Below, one piece after another: positions 12,043 to 22,721 of a stretch of DNA of 64,000 nt. The notes beneath the pieces are model-generated. The model made no database searches, was not told where the DNA came from, and saw only the letters and a list, made by a program, of their open reading frames with translations. The stretch is from Mauremys mutica (Eukaryota; Chordata; Testudines; Geoemydidae). The position numbers and the translations under genes were made by a program. Every line of letters begins with the position of its first letter. Position 1 is the stretch's first letter. The DNA lies in assembly GCF_020497125.1 (NCBI RefSeq), contig NC_059079.1, forward strand, positions 13,411,553-13,475,552. The letters are read 5' to 3'.

Positions 12043-13612
12043 ATTTGCAAACATTACAAGATCTTTAGAAAAAGGTTGGTTCAAATTTGGTTTGAAAACT
12101 AGATAAAGATTCAGAGGTATATTCTGTGTTTTATTTTTGACCCAGTTTGCACATGCTCATCAGGAATCAATATTTCAGTTCATTTTGCAGACAACAAACG
12201 TGAGGTCTGATTTTTTTTCTCCCAAGGTGATCTACTACAGAAAGTAATAGAGAAAAGTTTATATTCTAGCAGCTCATTGCTGAGAGATCCAGACACAAAC
12301 TTGCAATTCTTTCAAAAGGTGTTTCATTGAGAACTTTTTGTATTTGAAAAACTCAAGAAATGCATATAGCAAATTGTGCGGAATTAATTCTCTTCCTTCT
12401 CATTCTGCACATGCAAAGAATCCTGGCCAGTCCTGCTTCCTGTAGAGAAAGCAATAATGCCCATAAAAGACCAGAGAGTGTCTGCTCTATGCAACATGTC
12501 TGCTTATTTATAACCAGAGAAAATGTACTGGATTTATTATGGTTGGTTTGGGAAATCTTTTTTTGTTCATTGCAGCTGAGTTTTGCTTCAACCATGTATG
12601 TTATGCAAGTGGAGTGCACCATAACTGCAAAAAGTACTTTTGTGGAGCTTTCTGCAGAGCTTTCCTGTAGCTTGACCCTGTGCAATCATGGTTTTTCTAG
12701 CCTTACAGAGATCTAATTGTTCCTAATTTCCTGTCAATAAATGATACAAGGTGTGGAATTGCACCCCAATGTTGACATTTCAATCATTTGTCCATATTAA
12801 TAGATGTTAATAGCTTTTACAAATGTAAGTCCTTCAAGTTCTTGTAGGTTATATATATTTTAAAAGGCTATTGTGAGAGGGTAATTTCATTATTCATTCA
12901 GATTACTGGGGAATATTTGCTAGCCAGAGTTCTTCTGTTATTCTGCTTTAGGAGATTTGATGGCAGAGAGCTCAGACCTCCTGAAGGCTTTTGTTAATGT
13001 TCCTCAAGGGATCTGTTTTATTACAATGGTGTTCTTTCCCAAATGAAAATTATAATGGTTTTCCATTGATTTTCATGTCATTCAGTTATATCTTCTAACC
13101 ACTAGCATTAAAGTGCCAGTCACTGGATTTTTGGCAATAAACATTTTTAGAAGGCAAGCAGACTGAAACACTTATGTTCCAAAGTGGCACACAAATTGTA
13201 TGCAACCCTGTGGCATAGATTGCCGACAGATATGGAAAGAGACTTCAGATAAACAATAAGGGTTCGATGGTCCCTGGACCTACAAAGGCGCAAGCAGAGA
13301 AATGCCACCTAGTGTAAAGCCTTACTTCTCTTAGCTAATTTCTCTGGGGCTTGTATGTATTGTTGTAGAAGAAGGTTTGTAAGTGGGGGTGCTTCGCACA
13401 TTGCAAAACAAAGGGCACACACCCATGGGGCTTGACTTTTTTACAGGAGAGGTCAACTGGTGATCCTACTTTTTCACATGCTGTTGTCATGGGTCTCTAC
13501 TTAGCCAAGTGCATATGAAAAATCCCCCTTTGCATGTATAAATGCAGTAAGTGTATGCACAAAAATAGGTGCACAAATTGCATGTGCAAAAAAACCCCAC
13601 ATGACTCGCTTT
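12043..13612. other. No recognised gene or repeat
   Basis: Complementary 110- and 118-codon frames at 12353-12716 overlap on opposite strands. Neither shows a domain, and I treat both as chance. The rest is AT-rich single-copy-looking DNA. Confidence 0.4.
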
Positions 13613-13741
13613 GAGCCAAATTCTTCCGCCCTTACTCACTCTGAGTAGTACCCTACTCCAAGAGTACTCCAACTGAAATCAGTAGCACTGCTCGCACAGT
13701 AAGGTATGCTCAAAGTGAGTAATGGTAGCAGAATCTGGGTC
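13613..13741. mobile_element. Old palindromic MITE relic (gagccaaattctt... gcagaatctgggtc)
   Basis: The left half (ccgcccttactcac, tgagtagtaccctactcc) is mirrored by the right half (acagtaaggtatgctcaaag, tgagtaatggtagcag). The centre, ccaactgaaatcagtag, is a degraded CCATTGAAATCAATGG. A long hairpin would form. It is an ancient non-autonomous DNA element by structure; the family is unnamed here. Confidence 0.65.
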
Positions 13742-13935
13742 CATCTGAAAATCAGACTTCAGGAGGCAATAGAAATTAACCATGCATCTCACTGCCTAAA
13801 CACACCTAGTAATTATGAAATTCAATAAGAATGTTTCCTTGTCTTAATTATTTTTTGTCTCGCCCTTAATTCTAAGGGTGGGGGAGAAAGCAGAACATAG
13901 GACATTAGCTATAGAATACTCTTCCATTCATCTGG

Positions 13936-14093
13936 CTGTAGCTCTGAAATAACATTTGTCATAACTCTAGACTACTATTGTTCACTACTGCCCTAACTGT
14001 GGGAAACAAATGTACTGTGGTTCCAAAATAACAGTCATCATAACTCTAGAATACTATTATTCACTGCTAGCCTAACCGTGGGAAGCAGTTTGA
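13936..14093. repeat. Tandem duplication, two 79-bp copies
   Basis: 13936-14014 and 14015-14093 align throughout, for example ataactctagactactattg against ataactctagaatactatta, and ctaactgtgggaaacaa against ctaaccgtgggaagca. The period is 79 bp with roughly 80% identity by eye. It is a local duplication with no known family. Confidence 0.8.
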
Positions 14094-14670
14094 CATAAAG
14101 AAAAAGCACCCAGTGTGAATGTGAAAGCCACCGAGGATATTTTGACTTGCGTTAGATGGCAAGGACTAAGTGATGACTCTAGGCGAAGGCCTACAGTGGG
14201 GGGAATATGGATGTGCGCCACACTGTAGCATCAACCCCTGGAGCTATTTTACCTCAGGCAAGAGCAGTGCATTCTGAAGCTCAGTGGGAATGACTCCACT
14301 GAACCAGCTTCTGATAGCAATAGGTCACCATACTCAAGGCTTACTCTGCTAGCAGAATGCTATGGCCCTTCCTCCTCCTTGCTCACCTTGGAAGTGCTAG
14401 CCGGAAGCCATGCTTATGCATGACAAAGCACTGTGATTGCTACTGTTCCCAGTCACAGCACAGGGGCATGAGGAATAAAGGAAAGCTCCTTATACCTACC
14501 ATTCTGCACCTGTGCAGCAGAGTTTAGTGACATCAACCCCAAGGTTCTTTGACCCAAGAGGTAACTATGGCTAATACCAAGATGAGGCCAAAATTTATCT
14601 TATGGAAGAAATCTCAATGTTCACCAAAGCATGAGCTCTGTATCAACACATATAGTTACCCATCATACCC

Positions 14671-14700
14671 TAGGTATGTCTACACAGCATTTTGAAGGGA
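14671..14700 (+). mobile_element. End fragment of a GGTATGTCTACAC MITE
   Basis: ggtatgtctacacagca matches the terminal repeat of the element at 1492-1762, but no partner end is nearby, so only a broken end remains. Confidence 0.45.
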
Positions 14701-14764
14701 GCAGGAATGGCCTATATCACAACAGTATCAGACTAGTTCACAATCATTAATGAACGTCTCCACT

Positions 14765-14905
14765 CCTCTGAGTTAGGGAAATGTCTGTTCCCCCTTTTTA
14801 AGATGGGTAACTGAGGCACAAAGACAGTGACTTGGCCAAGGCCACATACAGCAAGCCGGATATTGAACCCATATTTTCCAGTCCCAGGCCAGTACCTTAA
14901 CCAAA
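14765..14905 (-). mobile_element. MIR-like SINE, reverse strand
   Basis: The reverse complement reads as a MIR core: the plus strand has taactgaggcacaaagacag, gtgacttggccaaggccac and ggatattgaacccat. These are the familiar complement of the MIR gtgaccttgggcaagtcac and tgcctcagtttc blocks. It is old and without a visible target duplication. Confidence 0.7.
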
Positions 14906-16388
14906 GATAATTCTTCCTCTGAATGTTCTCATTCAAAGTGGCTGGAGAATTTTCCATTCCTATGTCTTGTTTTTCTTCGGTGTAATAGGCTGAGTTTTCT
15001 TTCTCAAACTAACAATCTGAAGGGGATACAAAGTTACAGGAAACATTTATTTTGACTTCTGATGATGCATTTAGAGATTTGCAAATGTGACTTGCCAGGC
15101 TGCTGAACAGGTTAAACTAGAGCCATTATTGATATCTGATAAATCAGTTAGGATGCATTCATTCGCATATACCAGCTACCTATGTAACATTACTCTAGAT
15201 TTGAGTAATATTTCAGTGAATGACAATTTACTGCAATAATTGTTTTAGTAAGTGGTCTTTGTGCAGGTAAATGTTTCAATAAACAACCTTGTTCCAGATT
15301 TCAATAAATATTACCAGGAAGGAGATTAAAAAATATGCATTGACTCACATGTCTTTTTTTAGCTAATCAGGAGCTAACATTGAATTATTATGATAGCATT
15401 TTAACTTCAGTACTTTTCATTCAGCTTTATGGATTATTTTGCTAACAGAATGTTACACTCTGTCCATTTTCCCCCCCTTTCTAAAATATTCCATTACACC
15501 CAATAATCCATTAATGTATCAGTATTATGGGTCTAGTCCTCCTTCTACTGAAATCCGGGATACACCTCCCATTGATTTCATTGGCAGTGGGATTGGGCTA
15601 TATATCACTTGACCCCAGTCTTATAGAATTGAACCTGTGATACATGACAGTATTTTCTCTGTGAAAATCTATGTACTCTGCAATGTTTTCCCGAGACTAT
15701 ATTTTTAATATAATTCAATTCATAACTGTTTTCCTGCATTTTATACTTGCATTGAACACTTTGAGTTAGTCAGTCTTTTAACTTCACTATTGGAGTTATA
15801 TCAGGTTTCCTCTCTAAATAGCCCTCTTGTCTGTTTTGTATTACTTCCATTGGCTTGCAGAGTATCTTTATTTCAAATTGTCTGCTCTCTCCCCGTATTG
15901 GGACTACACATGTCTATGTTATGTTTAACTACCCCCTGCAACCTGTTAATACAGCATAATGGGTTTGCAAAAATAAAAACCTTACAACAAAATAATACGT
16001 TTTTCATTATAAAATGGACCCTGAAAATAGAAAGCCCCTTGAAATGAAAAGTAAGTATGTCAAGAGAAGAAAAAATCTAGGTCACAGCTTTTCCCAATTT
16101 TTGTAATTTAATGCAGTCCAGAATAATTGCTGCACACATTCTTTGGGAATCAAGTCTTATAATGGTCATATTGCTCAATCTCTATTTTTGAATGTTCTTG
16201 GTACCGTACACTGTTCTGTTTTCCAAACAATTACACTGTAAAAATGCAAAGAAGTAAGTTGAAACAGAGTTCATCTAAATATTGAAAAGAAATGTAGCCG
16301 TCCATGTCAGTCTTCCACTCGCTAGTTTCCTTGGCTGAAATTCATTCCAGTGCTGAGGGCCTCTGAACTGAAGCCTCACTAAAACCTC
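14906..16388. other. No recognised gene; palindromic relic near 15530-15604
   Basis: gggtctagtcctccttctac, then cccattgatttcattggcag and gggattgggc, is a short worn member of the CCATTGACTTCAATGG class. The rest is AT-rich with only short chance frames. Confidence 0.45.
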
Positions 16389-16520
16389 AGAGTGAAATTT
16401 ACTCGTAGGCAGAGGGCTAGTGCAGGGTCTATGCCTCAAGTTCCACTTAACGTCCTATTTTATCAAATTGAGTTGTACTTAAGTGGTGCATAAGTTTTTT
16501 GCTGGGATGAATTTCACCCT
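16389..16520. mobile_element. Old palindromic MITE relic (gagtgaaattta... gaatttcaccct)
   Basis: The left end, gagtgaaatttactcg, and the right end, gaatttcaccct, are inverted repeats. The interior holds caagttccacttaacg against gtacttaagtggtgcataag. A related fragment begins with gagggtgaaattcacccctg at 56474-56562. Confidence 0.65.
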
Positions 16521-17403
16521 GTATGCAACTCCCATTGCAGTAAATAATGGTCTTGCATATGGAGCACTTTCAGGGATTATGCCCTTATTCTGTTATATCT
16601 AAAACATAAAGTTTTTTAAAAGTGGTTTACAGTGTTAAAAACACTAATGTCTTTCAGGGCAATTCCATCGTTACGTTGCAAGAAATTATGTGGAAACCAG
16701 ATGTTTAATGAAATCTCCAAGTCTGACATGTATTTTGCAACCAATAATCCAATGAAAACGGACTGCCAGTAGTAATACTGCTATAGTTTAATGATAGGTG
16801 ATGGAATGTTGGATCCTGATAGTATATAAAGATTACAAGAGGCAGCGAAGTATGCAAAAATCATATCAGCAAACATTTCCTTTACACACAAGAGTGATTC
16901 AGACTTTGATCTTTGTTCCTATTTTAAATCACCTGTCAGTTCAGGAATGCAGTGATGAAACATTGGAAGTGATGCAGCAAGAATAATATCCCCAATCATC
17001 TTACTTTGTAGATGAGAGGTGTGCAATGAATACCTTTTGTTTGGAGCAAGATTTTTTTTTCTTTTTCTTTGGCATAATATTTCCTAGCTCTAATGTGCCA
17101 GTTCATTGTACTTCAATTAACATGTCAATAGATTTAGTTGTAACGGAAGAGATATGGAAAATAGGCCTGGAGAGGGCTTCTAAATTATTTGTAAGGAGAA
17201 GAAAGTATTTGTGTTAAAATCAGACATGTCAAAAATTCTTCCCACAAAGAGTTGGCTTAACTATTCAAGAAGCTATACCCTAGCATTAAGCTAATAGATA
17301 ATTTCCTTATCCTTAATGTAGTGGAGTGCTTGAAAGTAGGTTGATACACTTTGAGATTAAAGAGCTTCCTAAGAAATATGTTTGTCTGCCCCCAAACTTC
17401 CTA
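16521..17403. other. No recognised gene or repeat
   Basis: AT-rich DNA with short chance frames and an impure T-run at 17050-17070. Nothing further is supported. Confidence 0.4.
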
Positions 17404-17935
17404 AAACTGTAATTGTGTCTGGGTATCACAAACTAAGCAGGGTCACTGTTTGAATGGGAGACCAAGGAAAAACCCAGGGTATTTCAGTTAATAAGTTTTT
17501 CATTTTTCCCTTAAGTCAGTACAATGCCCCTCTATACAGGGTCCTACTGTGCAATATGCTGACATTGATATATTTTAGATGAGATATATAAATGAGATCC
17601 TGACCACTTCTGTTCATTAACAGCCTGATCCACTTCCCCATGAAGTCAATGGGGGAACTCCCATTGACTACAAGGGGAGCCAGACCAAGTCACAATTTCC
17701 CAATTTTTCCCCTGCTACTTTTTGCTAGATGTGCTGTGTTAGCATTGGTGACCTGGCCAGATTCCAGTGTGGTTGATTACTTTCTGCCGACCTAAATTCC
17801 CACCGCATTTTTAATTGGAGAGAGTATTTCTCTTCATTTTCTGTCCTAAACTTTTGTTGTTGTTTTGTCAAACTGTTGCCTCCATGCCAGAGGTGGCTGC
17901 ATACCACTAGTGAGTGACATGAGCCCTCGTTTGTT
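17404..17935 (+). mobile_element. 5S-rRNA-derived SINE-like relic, interrupted
   Basis: ctaagcagggtcactgtttg and gaatgggagaccaagg resemble the 3' half of 5S rRNA (actaagcagggtc, then ggatgggagacc). Downstream comes gagatcctgaccacttctg and, after an interruption at 17621-17693, gacctggccagattccagtg, ttgattactttctgcc and ccagaggtggctgcat. I associate this order of blocks with an old amniote 5S-headed SINE-type repeat. It is non-coding, strongly diverged, and the boundaries are approximate. Confidence 0.6.
17621..17693. mobile_element. Short palindromic element inside the 5S-derived relic
   Basis: cagcctgatccacttcccc and ggggagccagaccaagtc form the outer arms. gaagtcaatgggggaactcc and cccattgactacaagggg form the inner arms. 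It separates two parts of the SINE-like relic, so it inserted later. Confidence 0.6.
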
Positions 17936-18170
17936 AACAGCTTGGCCGTCGGATTATTCAGAATCAAGCACCAGATTCTCAGCAAATTTGGCTTTGGGGA
18001 CTTTAGTGGAACTCTTCCTATTTATACCATAAGAACATAAGAATGGCCCTCCTGGGTCAGACCAAAGGTCCATCTAGCCCAATATCCTGTCTTCCGACAG
18101 TGGCCAGTGCCAGGTGCCCCAGAGGGAATGAACAGAACAGGTAATCATCCAGTGATCCATCCCCTGTCGC

Positions 18171-18945
18171 CAGGGCCAGTGCAAGGATATTTTGCGCTCT
18201 AGGCGAAACTTCCACCTTGCGCCCCCCTCTCCCATCCCCCGAAGCATCGCTTATTATAAACTTTCAAAAATGAATACTGCATAATGTGGCATTATCCATT
18301 AGAATTAATACAAGGGGGTCAGAGGAGATCATCACAATGGTCCCTTCTGGCCCGGGGGAACCTATGAGCAAGGAGGAGGCTGCGAATGCCCCCAGCTCAC
18401 GGGGTCTCTAAATGTTCCCAGGCTCTGAGTACTTCGCCCTCCAGGGTGGGACCCAGGGACAAGGAGGGCAGAGCCAGGCTCTCCCAGGAAGCAGGTGAGG
18501 ATCTCCCTGGGGATCAGGGCCGGCTCCCCACATTGGCACAGTGCCACTGTGGGGGTCGGTGTTTGGAAGCAGCACCTGCGCCAGCCCTTTCCCCTCCGTC
18601 GCACTGTGGGGTTTAGTTTCACTTTCCCTCGCCCCAGGTGCAGGGCGCTGGAGGGCAAAGCTCACCTGAGCTCAGGACCACGTCCTGCCTCCCCCAACGG
18701 CTCCATCCCTTGGCCGCACTGGTCACCGCGCCCGGCCAGCTGTCTCCTCCTTGCTCTGCTGCAGGCTCCCACTGACCGTTCTGTGCGGCACCCCTTGCTG
18801 TGGGGGCGGGTTTGTAATGGAGGCCTCGCTCCTGACCCTGCCTCACTCAGCTGACTTCCGTGATGCCGGACACGGCTTTTTGGTGCCCCCAAATCTTGGT
18901 CCCCTAGGCGGCCGCCTAGTTCTCCTGGTGGTTACATCGGCCCTG
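18171..18945. mobile_element. Non-autonomous hAT-like element (775 bp) inside CR1
   Basis: It starts CAGGGCCAGTGCAAGG and ends TACATCGGCCCTG. The flanks CCTGTCGC (18163-18170) and CCTATCAC (18946-18953) agree at 6 of 8 positions and sit exactly at the break in CR1. Inside are a CR1 3' scrap at about 18311-18367 (gtcagaggagatcatcacaa), a GC-rich section at about 18370-18890 and the 16-bp perfect palindrome CTAGGCGGCCGCCTAG at 18904-18919. Several chance frames cover the GC-rich part; none has a domain. Confidence 0.82.
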
Positions 18946-19195
18946 CCTATCACTCATTCCCAGCTTCTGGCAAACAGGGGCTAGGGACACCATTCCTGCC
19001 CATCCTGGCTATTAGCCATTGATGGACCTATCCTCCAGGAATTTATCCAGTTCTTTTTTGATCCCTGTTATGGTCTTGGTCTTCACAACATCCTCTGGCA
19101 AGGAGTTCCACAGGTTGACTGCGTTGTGTGAAGAAATACTTCCTTTTATTTGTTTTAAGCCTGCTGCCTATTAATTTCATTTGGCAACCCCGAGT

Positions 19196-19531
19196 CAGAG
19201 CTGCCCAGGGGGGGCACGTGGGGCAATTTGCCTCAGGCCCCACAGGGGCCCTGTGAGCCCTGGCCGAGAATCCCTTCCATGGCTAGAGGCACCTTTTTAA
19301 TTTTTACTCACCCGGCGGCGGTGGGCCCTTCACTTGCTCCGGGTCTTCAGCAGCACTTTGGCGGTGGGTCCTTCAGTGCTGCCGAAGACGTGGAGTGAGT
19401 GAAAGACCCGCTGCCGCCGCCAACGACTCTGAGCGCTGCCCGGTGAGTACAAGCACCATAGCGGGTGGCACCTTTTTTATGTCCGCTCCCTCGCTTTGCC
19501 CCAGACCCCCTGAATCTCCTGGGTGGCCCTG
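19196..19531. mobile_element. Non-autonomous hAT-like element (336 bp) inside CR1
   Basis: The ends CAGAGCTGCCCAGG and CCTGGGTGGCCCTG are imperfect inverted repeats. The flanks CCCCGAGT (19188-19195) and CCCCTAGT (19532-19539) match at 7 of 8, and the CR1 sequence continues across. The interior is GC-rich (ccggcggcggtgggcc, gctgccgccgcc) and non-coding. Confidence 0.85.
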
Positions 19532-20022
19532 CCCCTAGTTCTTGAGTTATGAGAAGTAGTAAACAACACTTCCTTATCTACTTTCTCTACACCAGTCATG
19601 ATTTTATAGAACTCAATCATATCTCCCCTTAGCCATCTCTTTTCAAAGCTGAAAAGTCCTAGTCTTATTAATCTCTCCTCATACGGAAGCTGTTCCATAC
19701 CCCTAATCATTTTTGTTGCCCTTTTCTGAACCTTTTCCAATTCCAATAGATCTTTTTTGAGATGGGACGACCAATCTGCACACAGTATTCAAGATGTGGG
19801 CATCCCATGGATTTATAGAGAGACAACATGATATTTTCTGTCCTATTATCTCTCTCTTTCTTAATTATGCCCAGCATTCTGTTTGCTTTTTTGCCTGCCA
19901 CTGCACATTGAGTGGATGTTTTCAGAGAACTATCCACAATGACTCCAAGATCCCTTCCTTGAGTGGTAACAGCTAATTTAGACCCCATCATTGTATATGT
20001 ATAGTTGAGATTATGTTTTCCA

Positions 20023-20621
20023 GCTAAGGATCTGGTTCTGACAGGTCCTATATAAATATAAGTTACAAAATTATTTATATTTAGGGAAAATTCTATTCTT
20101 GTGTGTAAAAAGTTGCATGTAGAATATCCCTGTGTACTTAGCGTCAAACACAATATAAAGTTAAAGAACTTGAACTTTTAATTGAGATATTCTCCCTGGA
20201 CCTAAATAACAATATTCAAAAGCCAACGTGTATTGATTAGCTATGATTAGACTTACAGATGGCAAAATGAATATGGATGAATATGTCTCTTAGAGTCAAG
20301 TTTCCAATGCAAACATTTGTGTTTAAAAATATCTTTCCATGCATTTTTTTGCTTCCATGATCATTCTTGTCAGTAAATCTGTTTTAGTGCCTAAATGGAG
20401 GAGAAGGTTTTGCATAAACAGGCACAACATTTCTCATCATTAGTTAAGCCACACAACTGAGTTATATTACCACACACAACTAAATTTCATAATGAAGAAC
20501 TAAATAATTTCTTGTCAAATTATAATCAAAATAAGTTGCTGGGTAAGAGACATGTTGAGTGCTGAGCTATTTTGAAAATCTAATCCTTATTTAGCTGAAA
20601 AAGGAGCCCTGAGCTAGCACT
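20023..20621. other. No recognised gene or repeat
   Basis: AT-rich DNA between a CR1 and an AT-rich palindromic element; no supported content. Confidence 0.4.
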
Positions 20622-21056
20622 GGGCTAGAATTGGTTTTCCCGTCTCTCAAAATTTTTCAAGAGTTCGAAAGTTTTTCCCATCTAGATTCAGGATGAAAAG
20701 TTGGAATCTCAAAAATATTCATGAACCAAAAAAACCAAACATTTTGTATTTCAGGTCAATCTAAACATTTTATTTAGCTAATTTCATAGCATTGATTTGG
20801 ATTTTGACCTTTTAAAATTAATATTGTAAATAGTTTACATTTAGAAATGAAAAAGTTGCTTTGAGATGGAAAACTGATTTTTTCATTCAGAAACTGTCAA
20901 AATGTTTCATTTTGGCAATTTTGAAACTTTTTCCTCAGCCTGTTGTGTTCAGGAAATTTGTCGAAACCAGCTCTGTTTTGAAAATCCTTTCAATTTCGAC
21001 AAATTGGCATTTTTCAATGAAAAAGCTCTTCATCCAAAAATTCCTGACCAGCTCTA
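20622..21056. mobile_element. AT-rich self-complementary element
   Basis: The left end, gggctagaattggttttccc, and the right end, aattcctgaccagctctac, are degraded inverted repeats. The interior is dominated by aaaattttt and ttttgaaa motifs that fold on themselves. Similar units occur at 43757-44072 and, less clearly, at 44670-45055. An 83-codon frame inside is a by-product of composition. The class is not identified. Confidence 0.5.
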
Positions 21057-21057
21057 C

Positions 21058-21372
21058 TCATAGACTTATAGATTCTACGGCTAAATGGAACCATCGTGAT
21101 CATCTAGTCTGATCTCCTGCGCTTCGCAGGCCACAGAACCTCACCCACCTACTCCTGTAGTAGACCCATATAACCTTTGGCGGAGTTACTAAAGTTCTCA
21201 AATCTTGATTTGAAGACTTCAGGTTACAAAAATCCACCATTTACCCTAGTTCCAACCAGCAAGTGACCCTGTGCCCCATACTTCAAAGGAATTTCCCCCC
21301 TGGGTCTCTCCCAATCTGATCTGGGGGGAAATTCCTTCCAAACAACAAATATGGCAATCAGTTAGATCCTGA
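21058..21372 (-). mobile_element. CR1 LINE 3' fragment, reverse strand
   Basis: The reverse complement reads as the CR1 3' UTR: complements of ttctgtggcctgcgaagcgc and gtcagactagatgatcacga, and of the ggaaggaatttccccccaga block. It is the same subtype as 9780-10166. The 3' terminus is at 21058 with short catagactt/atagattct units. It is 5' truncated and non-coding. Confidence 0.78.
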
Positions 21373-21566
21373 GTAAGTGTCAAGACCCACTCTGAGCTCT
21401 TTTGAAAATCTAGAACAATTACTTTTTTAGTGGTATCTAGATACACATCTGTTCTTTGTGGAAAGTCTCTATATCTCCAGATTCAACTCACTCATGAAGA
21501 AAAGTGGTGAGACAACCAAATATGAGGCAGCATCATTCCCTCTATTTGCAGTGGCAAGATGACATA

Positions 21567-21840
21567 GAAGGGGAGTCTCAAACTTTTCATAGTGTGGACC
21601 ACATCTTAGGAAAGAGTTTGCGGACACATTCTTGATCCTACAGACCCACTTTTTCACCCATTCATGATGACGTAGGATTTCTGTGGCAGCTACAGCAATT
21701 GCTCACAAGGCAAAGTAATGATAGGGAATGTATTTTTAGCTTCTTTTAATGCAGTTTGGCAGCTGGAATTGAGAAGTCGACATCATGTGATCAGCCAGCT
21801 CTCTGCAGACCACCAGCAAGTGCTCCATGGGCTCATTAGA
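21567..21840. mobile_element. Candidate hAT relic (ggagtctcaaacttttcata)
   Basis: The left edge, gtctcaaacttttcatag and gtggaccacatc, resembles Charlie-like hAT ends. Inside are gcagaccaccagcaagtgc and ggcagctgg. The right inverted repeat was not found. A similar left edge with tatggaccacatcttaatc lies at 55922-55960. Confidence 0.4.
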
Positions 21841-22123
21841 GAAAAGTGTTGTAATAAAAATGGATAAGGAAGGCCCCAAATCCGACCCAAAATTTCATAC
21901 TCTTTGACTTCACTAGAAGTTTTGGGTGCACAAGGAATTCAGAATTAGGCCAAAGTGACATGGTTTTATTTCATAAATTCTAATTTTAAACAGCAACTGG
22001 ATTTCTTCCTCTGTAGTACAGTGAATTTATACCACAAGTGTTGTTACAGACTCATGAATGAGGCCAATTAAGAGAACAAACTTGTGGAGGAGATTTGATT
22101 CCCCATCTGGCCCCAAAATAATC

Positions 22124-22125
22124 AA

Positions 22126-22187
<62 letters not shown>
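22124..22187. repeat. (CA)n microsatellite
   Basis: ctctctctc runs into an almost pure run of about 27 CA units. It is a likely polymorphic marker and has Z-DNA potential. Confidence 0.97.
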
Positions 22188-22189
<2 letters not shown>

Positions 22190-22529
22190 CATTTATACTT
22201 GTGACTTGTACTGTAAAATTAGAGAATGACTTATTGGATTTTATTAGTGTTTCTTTTCTAGCTGCAGTTAAGAGCCCAGATTTTGGTCTTCATTTTAATA
22301 TGTTTTATGTTCTCAGCTTAATCTCCAGTGAAAGATGCCAACGTACTGTCTGCAGTCTTTTCCTCTCTATGCAGTTTTCCATTATTTGGAATGGATGATG
22401 CCTTCTGCCTGAGCGATACTTGATTTTGCTCTAACATAGAAGCCTGAAGACTCACCCTTCCCCACTAGTTCACAGGTCATTGGCTGCATGGTGAAAAAAG
22501 CCTTTTCTTTTATGCACCATCCCTGCCAA

Positions 22530-22713
22530 CAGGGCCGGCTCTAGGATTTTTGCCGCCCCAAGCAACAAATTTGCATCCCCAAGCTTCGAGAGCACAACTG
22601 CCAAAGCAAAAAACAAACAAACCAAACAAACAAACAAAAAACTGGAATGCTGCCCCTGGAATTATGCTGCCCCAAGCACATGCTTGCTTTGCTGGTGCCT
22701 AGAGCCAGCCCTG
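22530..22713. mobile_element. hAT-like MITE with perfect 8-bp duplication
   Basis: The 184-bp element begins CAGGGCCGGCTCTAGG and ends CCTAGAGCCAGCCCTG (15 of 16 inverted). It is flanked by CCTGCCAA at 22522-22529 and 22714-22721. The centre holds an expanded CAAA tract (about 22605-22640). No coding capacity. Its first ten bases are nearly those of the large hAT at 35133 (CAGGGCTGGC). Confidence 0.93.
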
Positions 22714-22721
22714 CCTGCCAA

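Larger units (their letters stand above)
18028..20022 (-). mobile_element. CR1 LINE on the reverse strand, interrupted twice
   Basis: Read on the minus strand, the element runs from 20022 (ORF2 C-terminal half) to a 3' end of repeated ttcttatg at 18028. Coding relics include GRDLGVIVDSSLKTSTQC and LEKVQKRATKMIRGMEQLPY, followed by LGLFSFEKRWLRGDMIEFYK. At least one frameshift separates the two frames near 19740. Two hAT-type elements (18171-18945 and 19196-19531) interrupt it. Removing them rejoins the CR1 text, which leaves roughly 880 bp of 5'-truncated LINE. Confidence 0.92.

Noticed and set aside
12353..12716. Complementary 110- and 118-codon frames
   Set aside because: Both strands open over the same DNA, no motif; best explained by chance.
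17404..17480. Functional 5S rRNA gene
   Set aside because: Only the 3' half resembles 5S, with many mismatches and no internal control region or terminator T-run in place.
18362..18984. Cluster of frames on both strands in a GC-rich block
   Set aside because: They lie inside a hAT-like element; GC-rich DNA has few stop codons. No domain found.
22124..22187. CRISPR-like array or other spaced repeat
   Set aside because: It is a plain CA microsatellite; no spaced repeats occur anywhere in this eukaryotic window.
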